Source: JBAZOJ01 sp041648755 (GTDB taxonomy: Bacteria; Planctomycetota; B143-G9). From it: a stretch of DNA of 7,278 nucleotides. The notes under the pieces are model-generated. The model was given only the letters and a program-made list of their open reading frames with translations. It ran no database searches and was not told the origin of the DNA. This document shows positions 1 to 6,586 of the stretch, piece after piece. Every line of letters starts with the position of its first letter. Position 1 is the stretch's first letter. The DNA lies in NCBI GenBank assembly GCA_041648755.1, contig JBAZOJ010000191.1:1-7278 (forward strand). Direction: 5' to 3'. Made by a program: the position numbers and the translations under genes.

Positions 1-1260
1 TCCGGCATCCCGGTTGACTACGTGGCCAGCCTGCCCGCTCCTCTCAAAGCGGCGCTCCAGGGCTTCTTCCGCCCCATCCAGACGACAGACCTGCTCGAAT
101 ACAACTTTGCCAGCTTCTTCTATCCCATGCCCCCCTGTGTACGAAACAGGGCTTGGACCTGGGAGACTGAATTGACCGTACCACCCGGCTTCTCCGCTGT
201 CGCCAATGGCCGATTCACTGCAAAGCGCCCTGCCAGCGAATCGGCCGACGCGCCGTGGATTTGGACCTACGTGGGCGATCGGCCTGAGATGGCCTGCGAG
301 ATCATCGTCGGCAAGTTCGATATAGTTGATGACCCCGGCGTCGATTTCACGGTCCATCACTTCTTCGAGACCGGTGTAGTCAAGGACACTGCCGAGCCCG
401 TCAAATTCGCCCGGGACTGCTATTCGTACTACGCAACAACGTTCGGAGGAGACTTCTACCGCGACCCGATCGTGGTCCACTTGAGGCCCCGACCGATGAT
501 CTCTCACTGCATTTCCTACGCCGTGCTGTACACGCGCGAGCGTGCAGTCCTGGCGCACGAAATGGCCCATCTGTGGTGGGGTTCCACAGTCAAACAGAAC
601 CCCATCGAGAGCTCGATGTGGTATGAAGGGCTCGCGGAGTACAGCGTGATGATGTACTCCCGAACCCGCTTCGGTCCGGTGGAGTTTCTCAAGCAACTTT
701 CCATGTCCAATGCCCGCTGGCGCAGAGCCGACCAGGGCCCGTATTCATTCAGGGATATTCGCCAGTGGTCGCCCGACAGAGCCCTCGGATATGTCAAGGG
801 AGTTGCGCTGTTCCGCGGACTGGAGACGGTTCTTGGCCCCGAGAAATTCGGGGAATTCCTTCGCAAACTCGCCGCAAAGAAAGACGAGTTCCCGGACGTT
901 CAGCAGATACGTGAAATCTGTGTCGGCTTGGTGCCAACCTGTGACTGGTACTTCCGCAATGGCTTCATGGGGCTGGGATCCTTCGATATGGAAGCGCGAA
1001 ACGCCGTCAAAATCGGTCCCGGCAAGTGGGAAGTGACCATCCGATCCGTTGGCATGTCCGAATGGCGGGCACCTGTCACAATAGTCGTCAGGAACGCTTC
1101 AGGGCAGATTGCCGCGACGACCGTGACCATCCCGCGCGAGGGGAAGATCGTCGCAGAAATCAACGTGGAAGTCGAGGAGTTCGACATTCTGGTGGATCCT
1201 TTTGAGGATATTCCGGATGCGAACCTGTCGAATAACGTGATCGCGGTCAGGCCGAAATAG
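1..1260 (+). CDS. M1-family zinc metallopeptidase (gluzincin), 5'-truncated by the window edge
   Basis: The frame is open from base 1 to the TAG at 1258-1260, so the N-terminus lies outside the window; a GTG at 22 is in frame but has no reason to be the start. Counting from that GTG, the zinc site is HEMAH (His179, Glu180, His183) followed after exactly 18 residues by Glu202 in WYEGLAEY, which is the HExxH-x18-E signature of M1 peptidases. Tyr257 in GYVKG sits where M1 enzymes carry their transition-state tyrosine. The part before the zinc site (from about residue 35) resembles the M1 N-terminal beta domain. The last ~90 residues form a beta-rich tail ending in a DxNLSNN motif, as in Ig-like C-terminal domains. 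The GxMEN exopeptidase motif normally found before the zinc site is not recognisable, so strict aminopeptidase activity is uncertain. Substrate and cell location cannot be told without the N-terminus. An operon with the next gene (86 bp away) is possible. Confidence 0.88.
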   Translation, partial: SGIPVDYVASLPAPLKAALQGFFRPIQTTDLLEYNFASFFYPMPPCVRNRAWTWETELTVPPGFSAVANGRFTAKRPASESADAPWIWTYVGDRPEMACEIIVGKFDIVDDPGVDFTVHHFFETGVVKDTAEPVKFARDCYSYYATTFGGDFYRDPIVVHLRPRPMISHCISYAVLYTRERAVLAHEMAHLWWGSTVKQNPIESSMWYEGLAEYSVMMYSRTRFGPVEFLKQLSMSNARWRRADQGPYSFRDIRQWSPDRALGYVKGVALFRGLETVLGPEKFGEFLRKLAAKKDEFPDVQQIREICVGLVPTCDWYFRNGFMGLGSFDMEARNAVKIGPGKWEVTIRSVGMSEWRAPVTIVVRNASGQIAATTVTIPREGKIVAEINVEVEEFDILVDPFEDIPDANLSNNVIAVRPK

Positions 1261-1298
1261 GCTGCTGCCGCGCGCCCTTGTCCGCGACGAAAGGCAAG

Positions 1299-1304
1299 TA
1301 GAAT
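1299..1304 (+). promoter_or_regulatory. weak candidate -10 box for the deoxyhypusine-synthase-like gene
   Basis: TAGAAT at 1299-1304 matches the sigma70 -10 consensus at 5 of 6 positions. The best -35 candidate, TTGTCC at 1278-1283, is only 15 bp away, which is short. It would give a leader of about 35 nt. Transcription from the upstream peptidase gene is an equally good explanation, because no terminator is visible after 1260. Confidence 0.25.
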
Positions 1305-1320
1305 TCGCTCTGGCAAAAAA

Positions 1321-1338
1321 CCGGCTCATCCGAGCCAG
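1321..1338 (-). terminator. terminator-like hairpin in the leader of the next gene, reading on the minus strand
   Basis: GGCTC (1323-1327), ATCC loop, GAGCC (1332-1336) forms a perfect 5-bp stem that extends to 7 bp with one G-U pair. On the minus strand it is followed by GG and six T (bases 1315-1320 are A on the plus strand), the layout of an intrinsic terminator for antisense transcripts. On the plus strand the same hairpin sits directly against the AGGAGAG ribosome binding site and could modulate initiation. Either role is inference; the stem is short. Confidence 0.3.
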
Positions 1339-1346
1339 GAGAGAAT

Positions 1347-2393
1347 ATGGAATTCAGCAAGGAAGACTTCCTCAAGCGTGAAGTCAGGCATCTCGGACTC
1401 GATGACGTACGCGGTATCGCCGGTCTGGTGGACCAGTTCGGAGAGACTGCCTTCCAGGCCCGCAACCTGTCGCGCGCGGCGAAGATCTACGATCACATGC
1501 TCCGCGACCCTGACTGCTCTGTCATCCTCTGCCTGGCTGGCTCGCTGTTCAGCGCTGGCCTGAAGAAGCTTGTTTACGAGATGATCAATGCCGACATGGT
1601 TGACGCCATCGTCTCCACCGGCGCGCTGATCGTGGATCAGGACTTCTTCGAGGCGCTCGGGTTCCGCCACTATATGGGAACGCCCCATGTGGACGACAAT
1701 GTCCTGCGCGAGTTGCACATTGACCGTATCTACGATACGTATATTGACGAGGACGACCTCAGAATCTGCGATGAAACCATTGGTATCATCGCTGACTCTC
1801 TGCAGCCCCGCCCCTACTCTTCCCAGGAGTTCATCTACGAGATGGGGCATTACCTCAACGCAAACGCCCGGAATCCCGAGTCGGTTGTTCTGGCCGCCTA
1901 CAAGAAGGACGTACCGATATTCGTCCCGGCCTTCAGCGACTGCAGTGCGGGATTTGGACTTGTCTGGCATCAGTGGAACCGCGAAGGCAAGCCGCACGTG
2001 ACGATTGACAGCGTCAAGGATTTCCTGGACCTGACAAGAGTCAAGCTGCTGTCCAAGGAAACCGGCATCCTGATGATCGGCGGCGGAGTGCCAAAGAATT
2101 TCACGCAGGACATCGTTGTCTGCGCGGAGGTCCTCGGCTACGACCTGCCAATGCACAAGTATGCGGTTCAGATCACCGTCGCTGACGAGCGCGATGGCGG
2201 CCTGTCCGGCTCGACCCTGAAGGAAGCCAGTTCCTGGGGCAAGGTTGACCAGAGCAACGAGCAGATGGTCTATTGCGAAGCCACCATCGGAATGCCGCTT
2301 GTGGTCGGGTATGCCTGGGGCAAGGGCGCATCGAAGGGCAGAAAGCCCCGCGAGTTCGCAAAGCAACTGCGCACTAAGCCGATGAAGATTTAG
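1347..2393 (+). CDS. deoxyhypusine synthase superfamily protein (bacterial DHS-like)
   Basis: This 348-residue protein is about the usual length of the family and is recognisable throughout. It has an N-terminal segment with LCLAGSLFSAGLKKLV (61-76) and MVDAIVSTGA (84-93), matching the Rossmann-like NAD-binding core, then DFFEALGFRHYMGTP (99-113), GGGVPKNF (245-252) and KEASSWGK (292-299). Lys299 aligns with the lysine that forms the covalent aminobutyl intermediate in true deoxyhypusine synthase, and Glu293 and Trp297 of that motif are also kept. The family moves the aminobutyl group of spermidine using NAD. Bacteria lack eIF5A, so the acceptor here is probably another amine (as in homospermidine-type synthesis) or unknown. 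By my alignment from memory, the human His288 position reads Asn251 and the Asp316 position reads Leu286, so classical deoxyhypusine synthase activity is doubtful. The ATG is supported by AGGAGAG at 1337-1343. It is soluble and cytoplasmic, with no signal peptide. The peptidase upstream may share its transcript; a terminator follows the stop. Confidence 0.88.
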   Translation: MEFSKEDFLKREVRHLGLDDVRGIAGLVDQFGETAFQARNLSRAAKIYDHMLRDPDCSVILCLAGSLFSAGLKKLVYEMINADMVDAIVSTGALIVDQDFFEALGFRHYMGTPHVDDNVLRELHIDRIYDTYIDEDDLRICDETIGIIADSLQPRPYSSQEFIYEMGHYLNANARNPESVVLAAYKKDVPIFVPAFSDCSAGFGLVWHQWNREGKPHVTIDSVKDFLDLTRVKLLSKETGILMIGGGVPKNFTQDIVVCAEVLGYDLPMHKYAVQITVADERDGGLSGSTLKEASSWGKVDQSNEQMVYCEATIGMPLVVGYAWGKGASKGRKPREFAKQLRTKPMKI

Positions 2394-2416
2394 CTCACTG
2401 AGTGGTCGGAAAATAG

Positions 2417-2448
2417 AGAGGGCCTGCGTGAGCCGGCCCTCTTTTTTT
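2417..2448 (+). terminator. intrinsic terminator between convergent genes, probably bidirectional
   Basis: AGAGGGCC (2417-2424) and GGCCCTCT (2435-2442) form a perfect 8-bp stem around a 10-nt loop, followed on the plus strand by an uninterrupted run of T to 2448. It lies 24 bp past the stop of the deoxyhypusine-synthase-like gene. Read on the minus strand the same stem is followed by CTATTTT, a weaker U-tract that can also end the large surface-protein gene stopping at 2466. Confidence 0.85.
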
Positions 2449-2452
2449 CCCT

Positions 2453-2464
2453 CGGCCGAGGCCG
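2453..2464 (-). other. small post-stop tetraloop hairpin, counterpart of the one at 6839-6852
   Basis: On the minus strand CGGC-CTCG-GCCG lies immediately after the TAA stop and before the terminator hairpin. The matching position behind the upstream paralogue holds CCGGC-TTCG-GCCGG, so a short tetraloop hairpin is kept although the terminators further on are unrelated in sequence. Confidence 0.45.
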
Positions 2465-2825
2465 GTTACTGGATCAGTCTGCGCACGACCGCCCTGAAGG
2501 AAGCTGGCATAGCCTTGGCTACCTCGGGCGATACGGCGTAGTAGTCTGCGACGATTGCCGCGCCGACGGATGAGCTCTGCAGAGAGCCATCGCGCACGGC
2601 GCATAGCCCACGGACGCTCTCAGCAGATATCGCACCGAATGCAGCGGTCGCGATGAAGCAGCCGCCACCACCGGATGTCACGACGCCATTCTGCGACGGA
2701 GGCGCGGGAGGACCGCTCGGGGCGAGAACCTCGATCTTCGCACCAGCCTTCTCCTTGCGATTATCCTGGGACTCGATGAAGTACAGGATGGCTTCCTCGT
2801 AAGAGTAAATCCAGCAGCCTTCGCC
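2461..2825 (-). repeat. direct repeat copy A: shared C-terminal cassette
   Basis: This stretch matches 6848-7212 without any gap at a constant offset of 4387 bp. I counted 33 mismatches in 365 bp (about 91% identity). It encodes the last 119 residues of the surface protein plus the stop and five following bases. About 22 of the mismatches are silent and about 11 change one of 8 residues, so the encoded module is under purifying selection. Confidence 0.9.
2466..2672 (-). other. CFI-box C-terminal region of the 1353-residue protein
   Basis: Residues 1286-1353 consist of GGGG, Cys1290 (codon 2658-2660), FIATAAFG, then ESVRGLCAVRD and YYAVSPEVAKAM and a basic end RAVVRRLI. This follows the layout of the CFI-box C-terminal domain known from many exported bacterial proteins (Gly-rich, CFIATAAYG, VKxLRxFRD, YYxxSPxxA). 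Unlike sortase-type signals it has no long transmembrane helix. To my knowledge its processing is uncharacterised, so a sorting or anchoring role is inference from its position. Confidence 0.82.
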
Positions 2826-5800
2826 GCCAGCCACGGCGCCATCAGTACCGGTGTATCCGTATCCGGGCAAGAACCTGTACACCTCTGTGGACACGCCGCT
2901 GTAGTAGTATCCATTGCGATCTGCCTTGGTGACGTGCTGAGATGTCTGGTCGTAGAAGGGCTCGGAAGTGCCATCGGCATGCTGAACCATCAGGCTGTTG
3001 AAGTCCAGTCCCTGCCCGCTTGGAGCGCCTACAAGATTCCAGCCGGGATGGAGAGCAATTGCGAACCTTCCGCTGTACGGCTCCTGTCCGCTGAATTGGA
3101 TGACACCACCCTCAATGAAGATGATCCAGAAGGCAACTCCGGGCTTCAGTTCGTGAATGTCCGGAAGCTCCAGGTAGGCTTGCTCTTCGGTATCGTAGAC
3201 GAAGACCCTGTACTTGTAAGGATCGTACTCGCCCAACTGGCTGATAATGCTGTCGATGTGATCGCTGTACGATGTCGTCGGGACCAATGGCGGACAGATG
3301 ATCAAGTAGCTGTCGAGCGTCCTGCCTGAAGGCAGTTGACGCCCATAGTAGGTCGTGGGCCAAGGCGACATCGAGGCATGATCGGTCCGCCCGTATGCGC
3401 CGAGGTTTGGAAGGCTGTTGTTGGGTTGCGGCTCGTTGCCGACTCCCAACACGGGATTGCCCTTGTCCAGAAGCTCCGAGGTATAGCCTTCACTGTAATC
3501 CCAGTCGTTGCACTCTAAGCACCAGTAGCCAGCTTCGCTGACCAAATGGAAGTCTCCCGAGTAGGGATCCGCAAAGCCGTAATCTTCAACCGGATAGCAC
3601 TGGTTCATTTCTACGAAGCCCATGATATCCGCCTCACTGCCGTAAGCACAGAAGTCCAAGACTATCTTCGAATAGGTGTCACCCAACGGGTCCATGTCGA
3701 TAATCGAATTGTGCGCCTCGACAAGGATGTTGCTGTTCGAGTAGATCCAAGGTTTGCGGGAAGCTGGCTTGTCCCAGTAGTACACCTGGTGCATAGTGCA
3801 GAAGTCCATCACGATCGTGCCGTTGCCCCAGACATAGAAGCCGCCCTGCTCGTTGAAGTTCAACAGGCAGTTCGTGAAGTGCACGTATCCGGGTTGCTGT
3901 TCGCCGAATTCGATGGTAACGAAGTCCCAGTCGTAGTCGTTGATGTTGGTGAAGAGAATACCGACGAATTCGATGTAGATCGGGCCGTACAGGTACAGGC
4001 CATCTGTGAACGTGACGGTGTCGGTCTGCTCGGCGATGATCGTCAGGCCGTTGGTCACTGACTCTACATCAGGCATATAATAGTCGCCGGGGGCCAGGAC
4101 TATCACGTCACCCGTAACCGCGTCGAAGAGCTGATCTTCGAACTCATCCTGCCCGTCGGCGTACAGGTTGCGGACAATGCTGTAGTCGTGCTTTAGCAGA
4201 GAGAATCCAACCACGGGAGGATAGCGAACGCCGGTCGCCTCGAAGGACAGAATTCCTGGATACTCTCCCGCCACCCGCGAGTGTGAATAGAGGTCGAGGT
4301 AGAAGGTCTCGCCCGACCAGAATTCGCTCGAGTAGTTCGCCGAATCGGCAGCAGGTCCCGCAAGACGGGCCTGAACATCGATACCGTCGTCAGTGAACTC
4401 GAAGTCTATTCGGTCGGTTGTCATGTTGACGCCCTGCTTATGCACAATGTACGCAGGACCGTACATCAAGTCTTCAGGGATCTTCATGTCGATCTCATAG
4501 CGGAAGAGCAGCATGACGCCGTCGTAGCTCTCAGGACCATACAGTTCAAAAGCCACCATCGGGTTGCCGACCTGGTCCGGAGCCATCGAAGGTGCGTCGA
4601 TCGACCACGCACGGTAGGCAAGTCCACCGACGTATGAATTCATGCTGAGCGGCATCCAGCCATCTGCTTCATACCGCCAGACAGTCAAGTTGCAGAAGCC
4701 ACCTTCCGTCCATGAACCGCTGGTCGTAAGCAGGATTGGGCGGTCCTTGAAATCGAACATGCACAATGCCGTTGTGCCATAGTAACTGTAATAGTCGAAC
4801 CCCAGATGCAGCCAGACTCCCTGGGTAACGTCGTCCGTCTGGTAAACGTAAGTGCCCAGGCCCTCGCCTTGATTGCCTACGCACACAAGTGCCTTGTTGC
4901 CGGAGAATGCGAGCCCGAGCATGTTTCCGCTTTCCGAATAAAGCGACATAGGCAGGAACTCATTTGGTGGGTTGACCCATCCGCCTTCGACGTGCGAGAC
5001 CATGTTGACATAGGGCGCAGAGTATTCCAAATCGATAAACGAGTAAAGTATCCACGGCTCGGACCCCGGCCCGAAGGCGAGAGTGCAATACGTGGCCTGA
5101 AGCAAGTTGCCGACCCCGTCATGATCCTTTTTCCTGTCTCCCTTAACGGCATATGCGCCGCCCTCGAAACCGGTGATCCCCAGCCCGTAAAGGTCGTTGT
5201 CGATGGAGATCCACGAGCCATCCTCGTACGAGACATAAAACAGGTTCTTCGCTCCATAGTTTTCCGAAATGTATGCTAGCCCGAGCTTCCCCGTACTGTA
5301 GTCGTAAGCCGCAGAGCAGCCGGAGAGGTTGAACTGGAATGAATAGACAATGCCAGTCTGTCCCAGAGAACCTTCGCCGATCTCGATCCAGGACTCGCCA
5401 TCCCATTGGGCGGCCCAGATTCTATAGCCGTAAAGTCCCCCCTGCCCCTGGTCGGCTTTGCTGGGGTAATACGAACTGTAATACCCGTACATCACCACTA
5501 TTGGCTCATCTCCCTGCCCGGGGTTGAACACGAACACCTTCTCGGGGTAGATCGTAGCCATGTAGCCGATGTTGCTGTACACTACGTCCAGCGGGCTGGT
5601 CATGTAGAAATTGGCTTCGTTTCCGTCGTTACTTGATATCTTGCGCACCTGAACCGCCGAGCCCTGCGCGGTAGCGACGTACGTCATCCCGTTCACTTCT
5701 TTCGAAGTGCTGGAGTCCGCGACTTCACCGATGCCATATGTTTCGCTTATGGCTATGTTTCCCGCCAGGGGCCGCCATTGGCTGAGGTGCGGGCTGAAAA

Positions 5801-6527
5801 GGACGGTGAAGCTTCGGTATTCAGCGTACTCGTCCAGGAATGTTGTGAATGCCGAGTACTCCAGGCTGTTCTGGTCATAACTGGTATTCAGTCCTACCAC
5901 GGATGAGCCACCAAGTGCCGGTCCACTCATATAGGCATAGTCATAGTTGCAGACGATTTCGTTCGTGCCTTCGATAAGGATGCACTCAAAGTTGACGCGA
6001 TCTGAAGATTCTGCACCGAGTTGCACGTAGTACCACTCGACAACGAAACGACGGTTCGGATACGAGCCATACGTCCGGTAGCCTATCACCCCATTTCCCG
6101 AGTCCGTCACGGGATTATATGGGTACAACTCGCTCCAGAAGGCAGCGATGCTGTATTCGATGTAGGAGTTGGGGATATTCGTCGGGCTCCAGTTGTAGTA
6201 GTCCGGCATGGCGAAGCCAACGAACCCCGAAGTGCCGATGTACACCTTATCGAATTTCTTGCCGAAATATTCGAAGGTGAACGGGAGTTGGACTTGCGCA
6301 ACTCCCCCCTGGACGGTCAGCGCTGGATCCTCATCCGCAGGACCAACGTAGTTCTGGTGCTCATCGTCGAACAACTCCACCCAGCGGTAATTGCCATCCG
6401 GGTCGAAGTTCATTTTGCTGTCATATACAACGTACTGGCCGTACTTCGGGACCGCATAGGCGGCCGAAGCAAATGCGATGGAAACCAAGGTCATTGCCAG
6501 AACGACCGCGATAAGGCGAGTACGCAT
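2466..6527 (-). CDS. large secreted multidomain beta-protein with C-terminal CFI-box
   Basis: This 1353-residue protein begins with a clear signal peptide (MRTR, hydrophobic core, likely cleavage after Ala25 in AAYA/VPK). The ATG is fixed by AGGAGGA just upstream. Domains, by pattern: 26-245 a beta-sandwich of secreted bacterial proteins with LPFTFEYFGKKF (81-92) and YIGTSGFVGF (96-105); about 250-690 propeller-like repeats such as DGESW (376-380), DYSTGKLGLAYIS (409-421), EDGSW (435-439) and DQVGNPMVAF (651-660); about 795-1050 a right-handed beta-helix starting with GDVIVLAPGDYY (806-817) and closing with GDFHL (991-995) and LGAYG (1042-1046); 1070-1255 a beta module with GWNLVGAP (1162-1169); then a PPAPPSQNG linker, GGGG and CFIATAAFG (1290-1298). 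It is very rich in Tyr, Asp and Gly and poor in Lys. No catalytic motif is visible, so an envelope or adhesive role is inference. Its last 119 residues nearly equal those of the upstream neighbour. It has its own promoter and terminator. Confidence 0.93.
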   Translation of the reverse strand: MRTRLIAVVLAMTLVSIAFASAAYAVPKYGQYVVYDSKMNFDPDGNYRWVELFDDEHQNYVGPADEDPALTVQGGVAQVQLPFTFEYFGKKFDKVYIGTSGFVGFAMPDYYNWSPTNIPNSYIEYSIAAFWSELYPYNPVTDSGNGVIGYRTYGSYPNRRFVVEWYYVQLGAESSDRVNFECILIEGTNEIVCNYDYAYMSGPALGGSSVVGLNTSYDQNSLEYSAFTTFLDEYAEYRSFTVLFSPHLSQWRPLAGNIAISETYGIGEVADSSTSKEVNGMTYVATAQGSAVQVRKISSNDGNEANFYMTSPLDVVYSNIGYMATIYPEKVFVFNPGQGDEPIVVMYGYYSSYYPSKADQGQGGLYGYRIWAAQWDGESWIEIGEGSLGQTGIVYSFQFNLSGCSAAYDYSTGKLGLAYISENYGAKNLFYVSYEDGSWISIDNDLYGLGITGFEGGAYAVKGDRKKDHDGVGNLLQATYCTLAFGPGSEPWILYSFIDLEYSAPYVNMVSHVEGGWVNPPNEFLPMSLYSESGNMLGLAFSGNKALVCVGNQGEGLGTYVYQTDDVTQGVWLHLGFDYYSYYGTTALCMFDFKDRPILLTTSGSWTEGGFCNLTVWRYEADGWMPLSMNSYVGGLAYRAWSIDAPSMAPDQVGNPMVAFELYGPESYDGVMLLFRYEIDMKIPEDLMYGPAYIVHKQGVNMTTDRIDFEFTDDGIDVQARLAGPAADSANYSSEFWSGETFYLDLYSHSRVAGEYPGILSFEATGVRYPPVVGFSLLKHDYSIVRNLYADGQDEFEDQLFDAVTGDVIVLAPGDYYMPDVESVTNGLTIIAEQTDTVTFTDGLYLYGPIYIEFVGILFTNINDYDWDFVTIEFGEQQPGYVHFTNCLLNFNEQGGFYVWGNGTIVMDFCTMHQVYYWDKPASRKPWIYSNSNILVEAHNSIIDMDPLGDTYSKIVLDFCAYGSEADIMGFVEMNQCYPVEDYGFADPYSGDFHLVSEAGYWCLECNDWDYSEGYTSELLDKGNPVLGVGNEPQPNNSLPNLGAYGRTDHASMSPWPTTYYGRQLPSGRTLDSYLIICPPLVPTTSYSDHIDSIISQLGEYDPYKYRVFVYDTEEQAYLELPDIHELKPGVAFWIIFIEGGVIQFSGQEPYSGRFAIALHPGWNLVGAPSGQGLDFNSLMVQHADGTSEPFYDQTSQHVTKADRNGYYYSGVSTEVYRFLPGYGYTGTDGAVAGGEGCWIYSYEEAILYFIESQDNRKEKAGAKIEVLAPSGPPAPPSQNGVVTSGGGGCFIATAAFGAISAESVRGLCAVRDGSLQSSSVGAAIVADYYAVSPEVAKAMPASFRAVVRRLIQ
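2763..3320 (-). other. GWNLVG-type beta module preceding the CFI-box
   Basis: Residues 1070-1255 form a beta-rich unit with YLIICPPLVP (1074-1083), PGVAFWIIF (1129-1137), GWNLVGAP (1162-1169), VYRF (1216-1219) and GEGCWIYSY (1235-1243). Similar units often sit near the C-terminus of large exported bacterial proteins. The visible part of the upstream paralogue carries the end of the same module (VYRF and GEGCWIYSY), so module and CFI-box travel together. Confidence 0.6.
3648..4145 (-). other. right-handed beta-helix region
   Basis: Residues about 795-960 show the entry motif GDVIVLAPGDYY, GLTIIAEQTDTVTF, and repeated short strands with Asn ends (FTNCLLNFNE, GTIVMDFCTM, SNSNILVEAHNSIIDMD), typical of pectate-lyase-like parallel beta-helices. 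The following GDFHL, LLDKGNP and LGAYG signature is how many such secreted domains end. No polysaccharide lyase catalytic residues can be assigned, so a binding or structural role is as likely as an enzyme. Confidence 0.6.
4458..5780 (-). other. propeller-like repeat region
   Basis: Residues about 250-690 alternate phrases of the type A-x-D-x-x-G-K/N-x-x-A/V-Y/F with W-x-x-D/E-G-x-W, for example DYSTGKLGLAY then YEDGSW, DFKDRPILL then YEADGW, and DQVGNPMVAFE. This is the usual look of degenerate beta-propeller blades in secreted proteins. The blade number cannot be set by eye. Confidence 0.5.
6453..6527 (-). other. signal peptide of the 1353-residue protein
   Basis: Residues 1-25: two Arg in the first four residues, a hydrophobic core LIAVVLAMTLVSIAFA, and an AYA site before VPKYG. 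No lipobox cysteine is present, so signal peptidase I and Sec export are expected. Confidence 0.9.
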
Positions 6528-6530
6528 AAC

Positions 6531-6537
6531 TCCTCCT
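6531..6537 (-). promoter_or_regulatory. strong ribosome binding site fixing the start at 6527
   Basis: The minus strand reads AGGAGGA, then GTT and ATG. It is a near-perfect Shine-Dalgarno sequence with AGGAGG four bases from the ATG, and it fits the signal peptide that follows directly. Confidence 0.88.
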
Positions 6538-6554
6538 GAGTGTGATCAAAATCG

Positions 6555-6583
6555 ATTGTACCACGGATGCGGTATAGTGTCAA
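6555..6583 (-). promoter_or_regulatory. near-consensus sigma70-type promoter of the 1353-residue gene
   Basis: On the minus strand TTGACA (bases 6578-6583) is followed by exactly 17 bp and TACAAT (6555-6560): a perfect -35, 5 of 6 at -10 and ideal spacing. The predicted start near 6548 gives a short leader of about 21 nt containing the AGGAGGA site. Expression independent of the upstream paralogue is therefore likely. No operator-like palindrome overlaps it. Confidence 0.85.
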
Positions 6584-6586
6584 ATC

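Noticed and set aside
22..24. GTG as the start of the M1 peptidase
   Set aside because: The frame is open to base 1, no ribosome site lies before it, and most of the M1 N-terminal region would be missing.
1326..2366. Long minus-strand open frame (346 residues) opposite the deoxyhypusine-synthase-like gene
   Set aside because: It is the codon-bias shadow of a clearly recognisable plus-strand gene; its product resembles nothing known and it has no convincing leader.
2395..2604. Second minus-strand frame open in both cassette copies (starting MRRARWLSAEL here and MRGARWLSAEL in the other copy), possible overlapping gene
   Set aside because: Over the ~50 shared residues this frame has about 8 changes, while the CFI-box frame has only 2 or 3 there, so the CFI-box frame is the selected one and this is a passenger.
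3546..4061. 171-residue plus-strand open frame inside the large surface-protein gene
   Set aside because: Val/Asp/His-rich composition is what the antisense of Tyr/Asn/Asp-rich codons gives; it has no ribosome site or family resemblance.
6021..6539. 172-residue plus-strand open frame opposite the N-terminal domain
   Set aside because: Antisense shadow of the signal peptide and beta-sandwich region, which are well supported on the minus strand.
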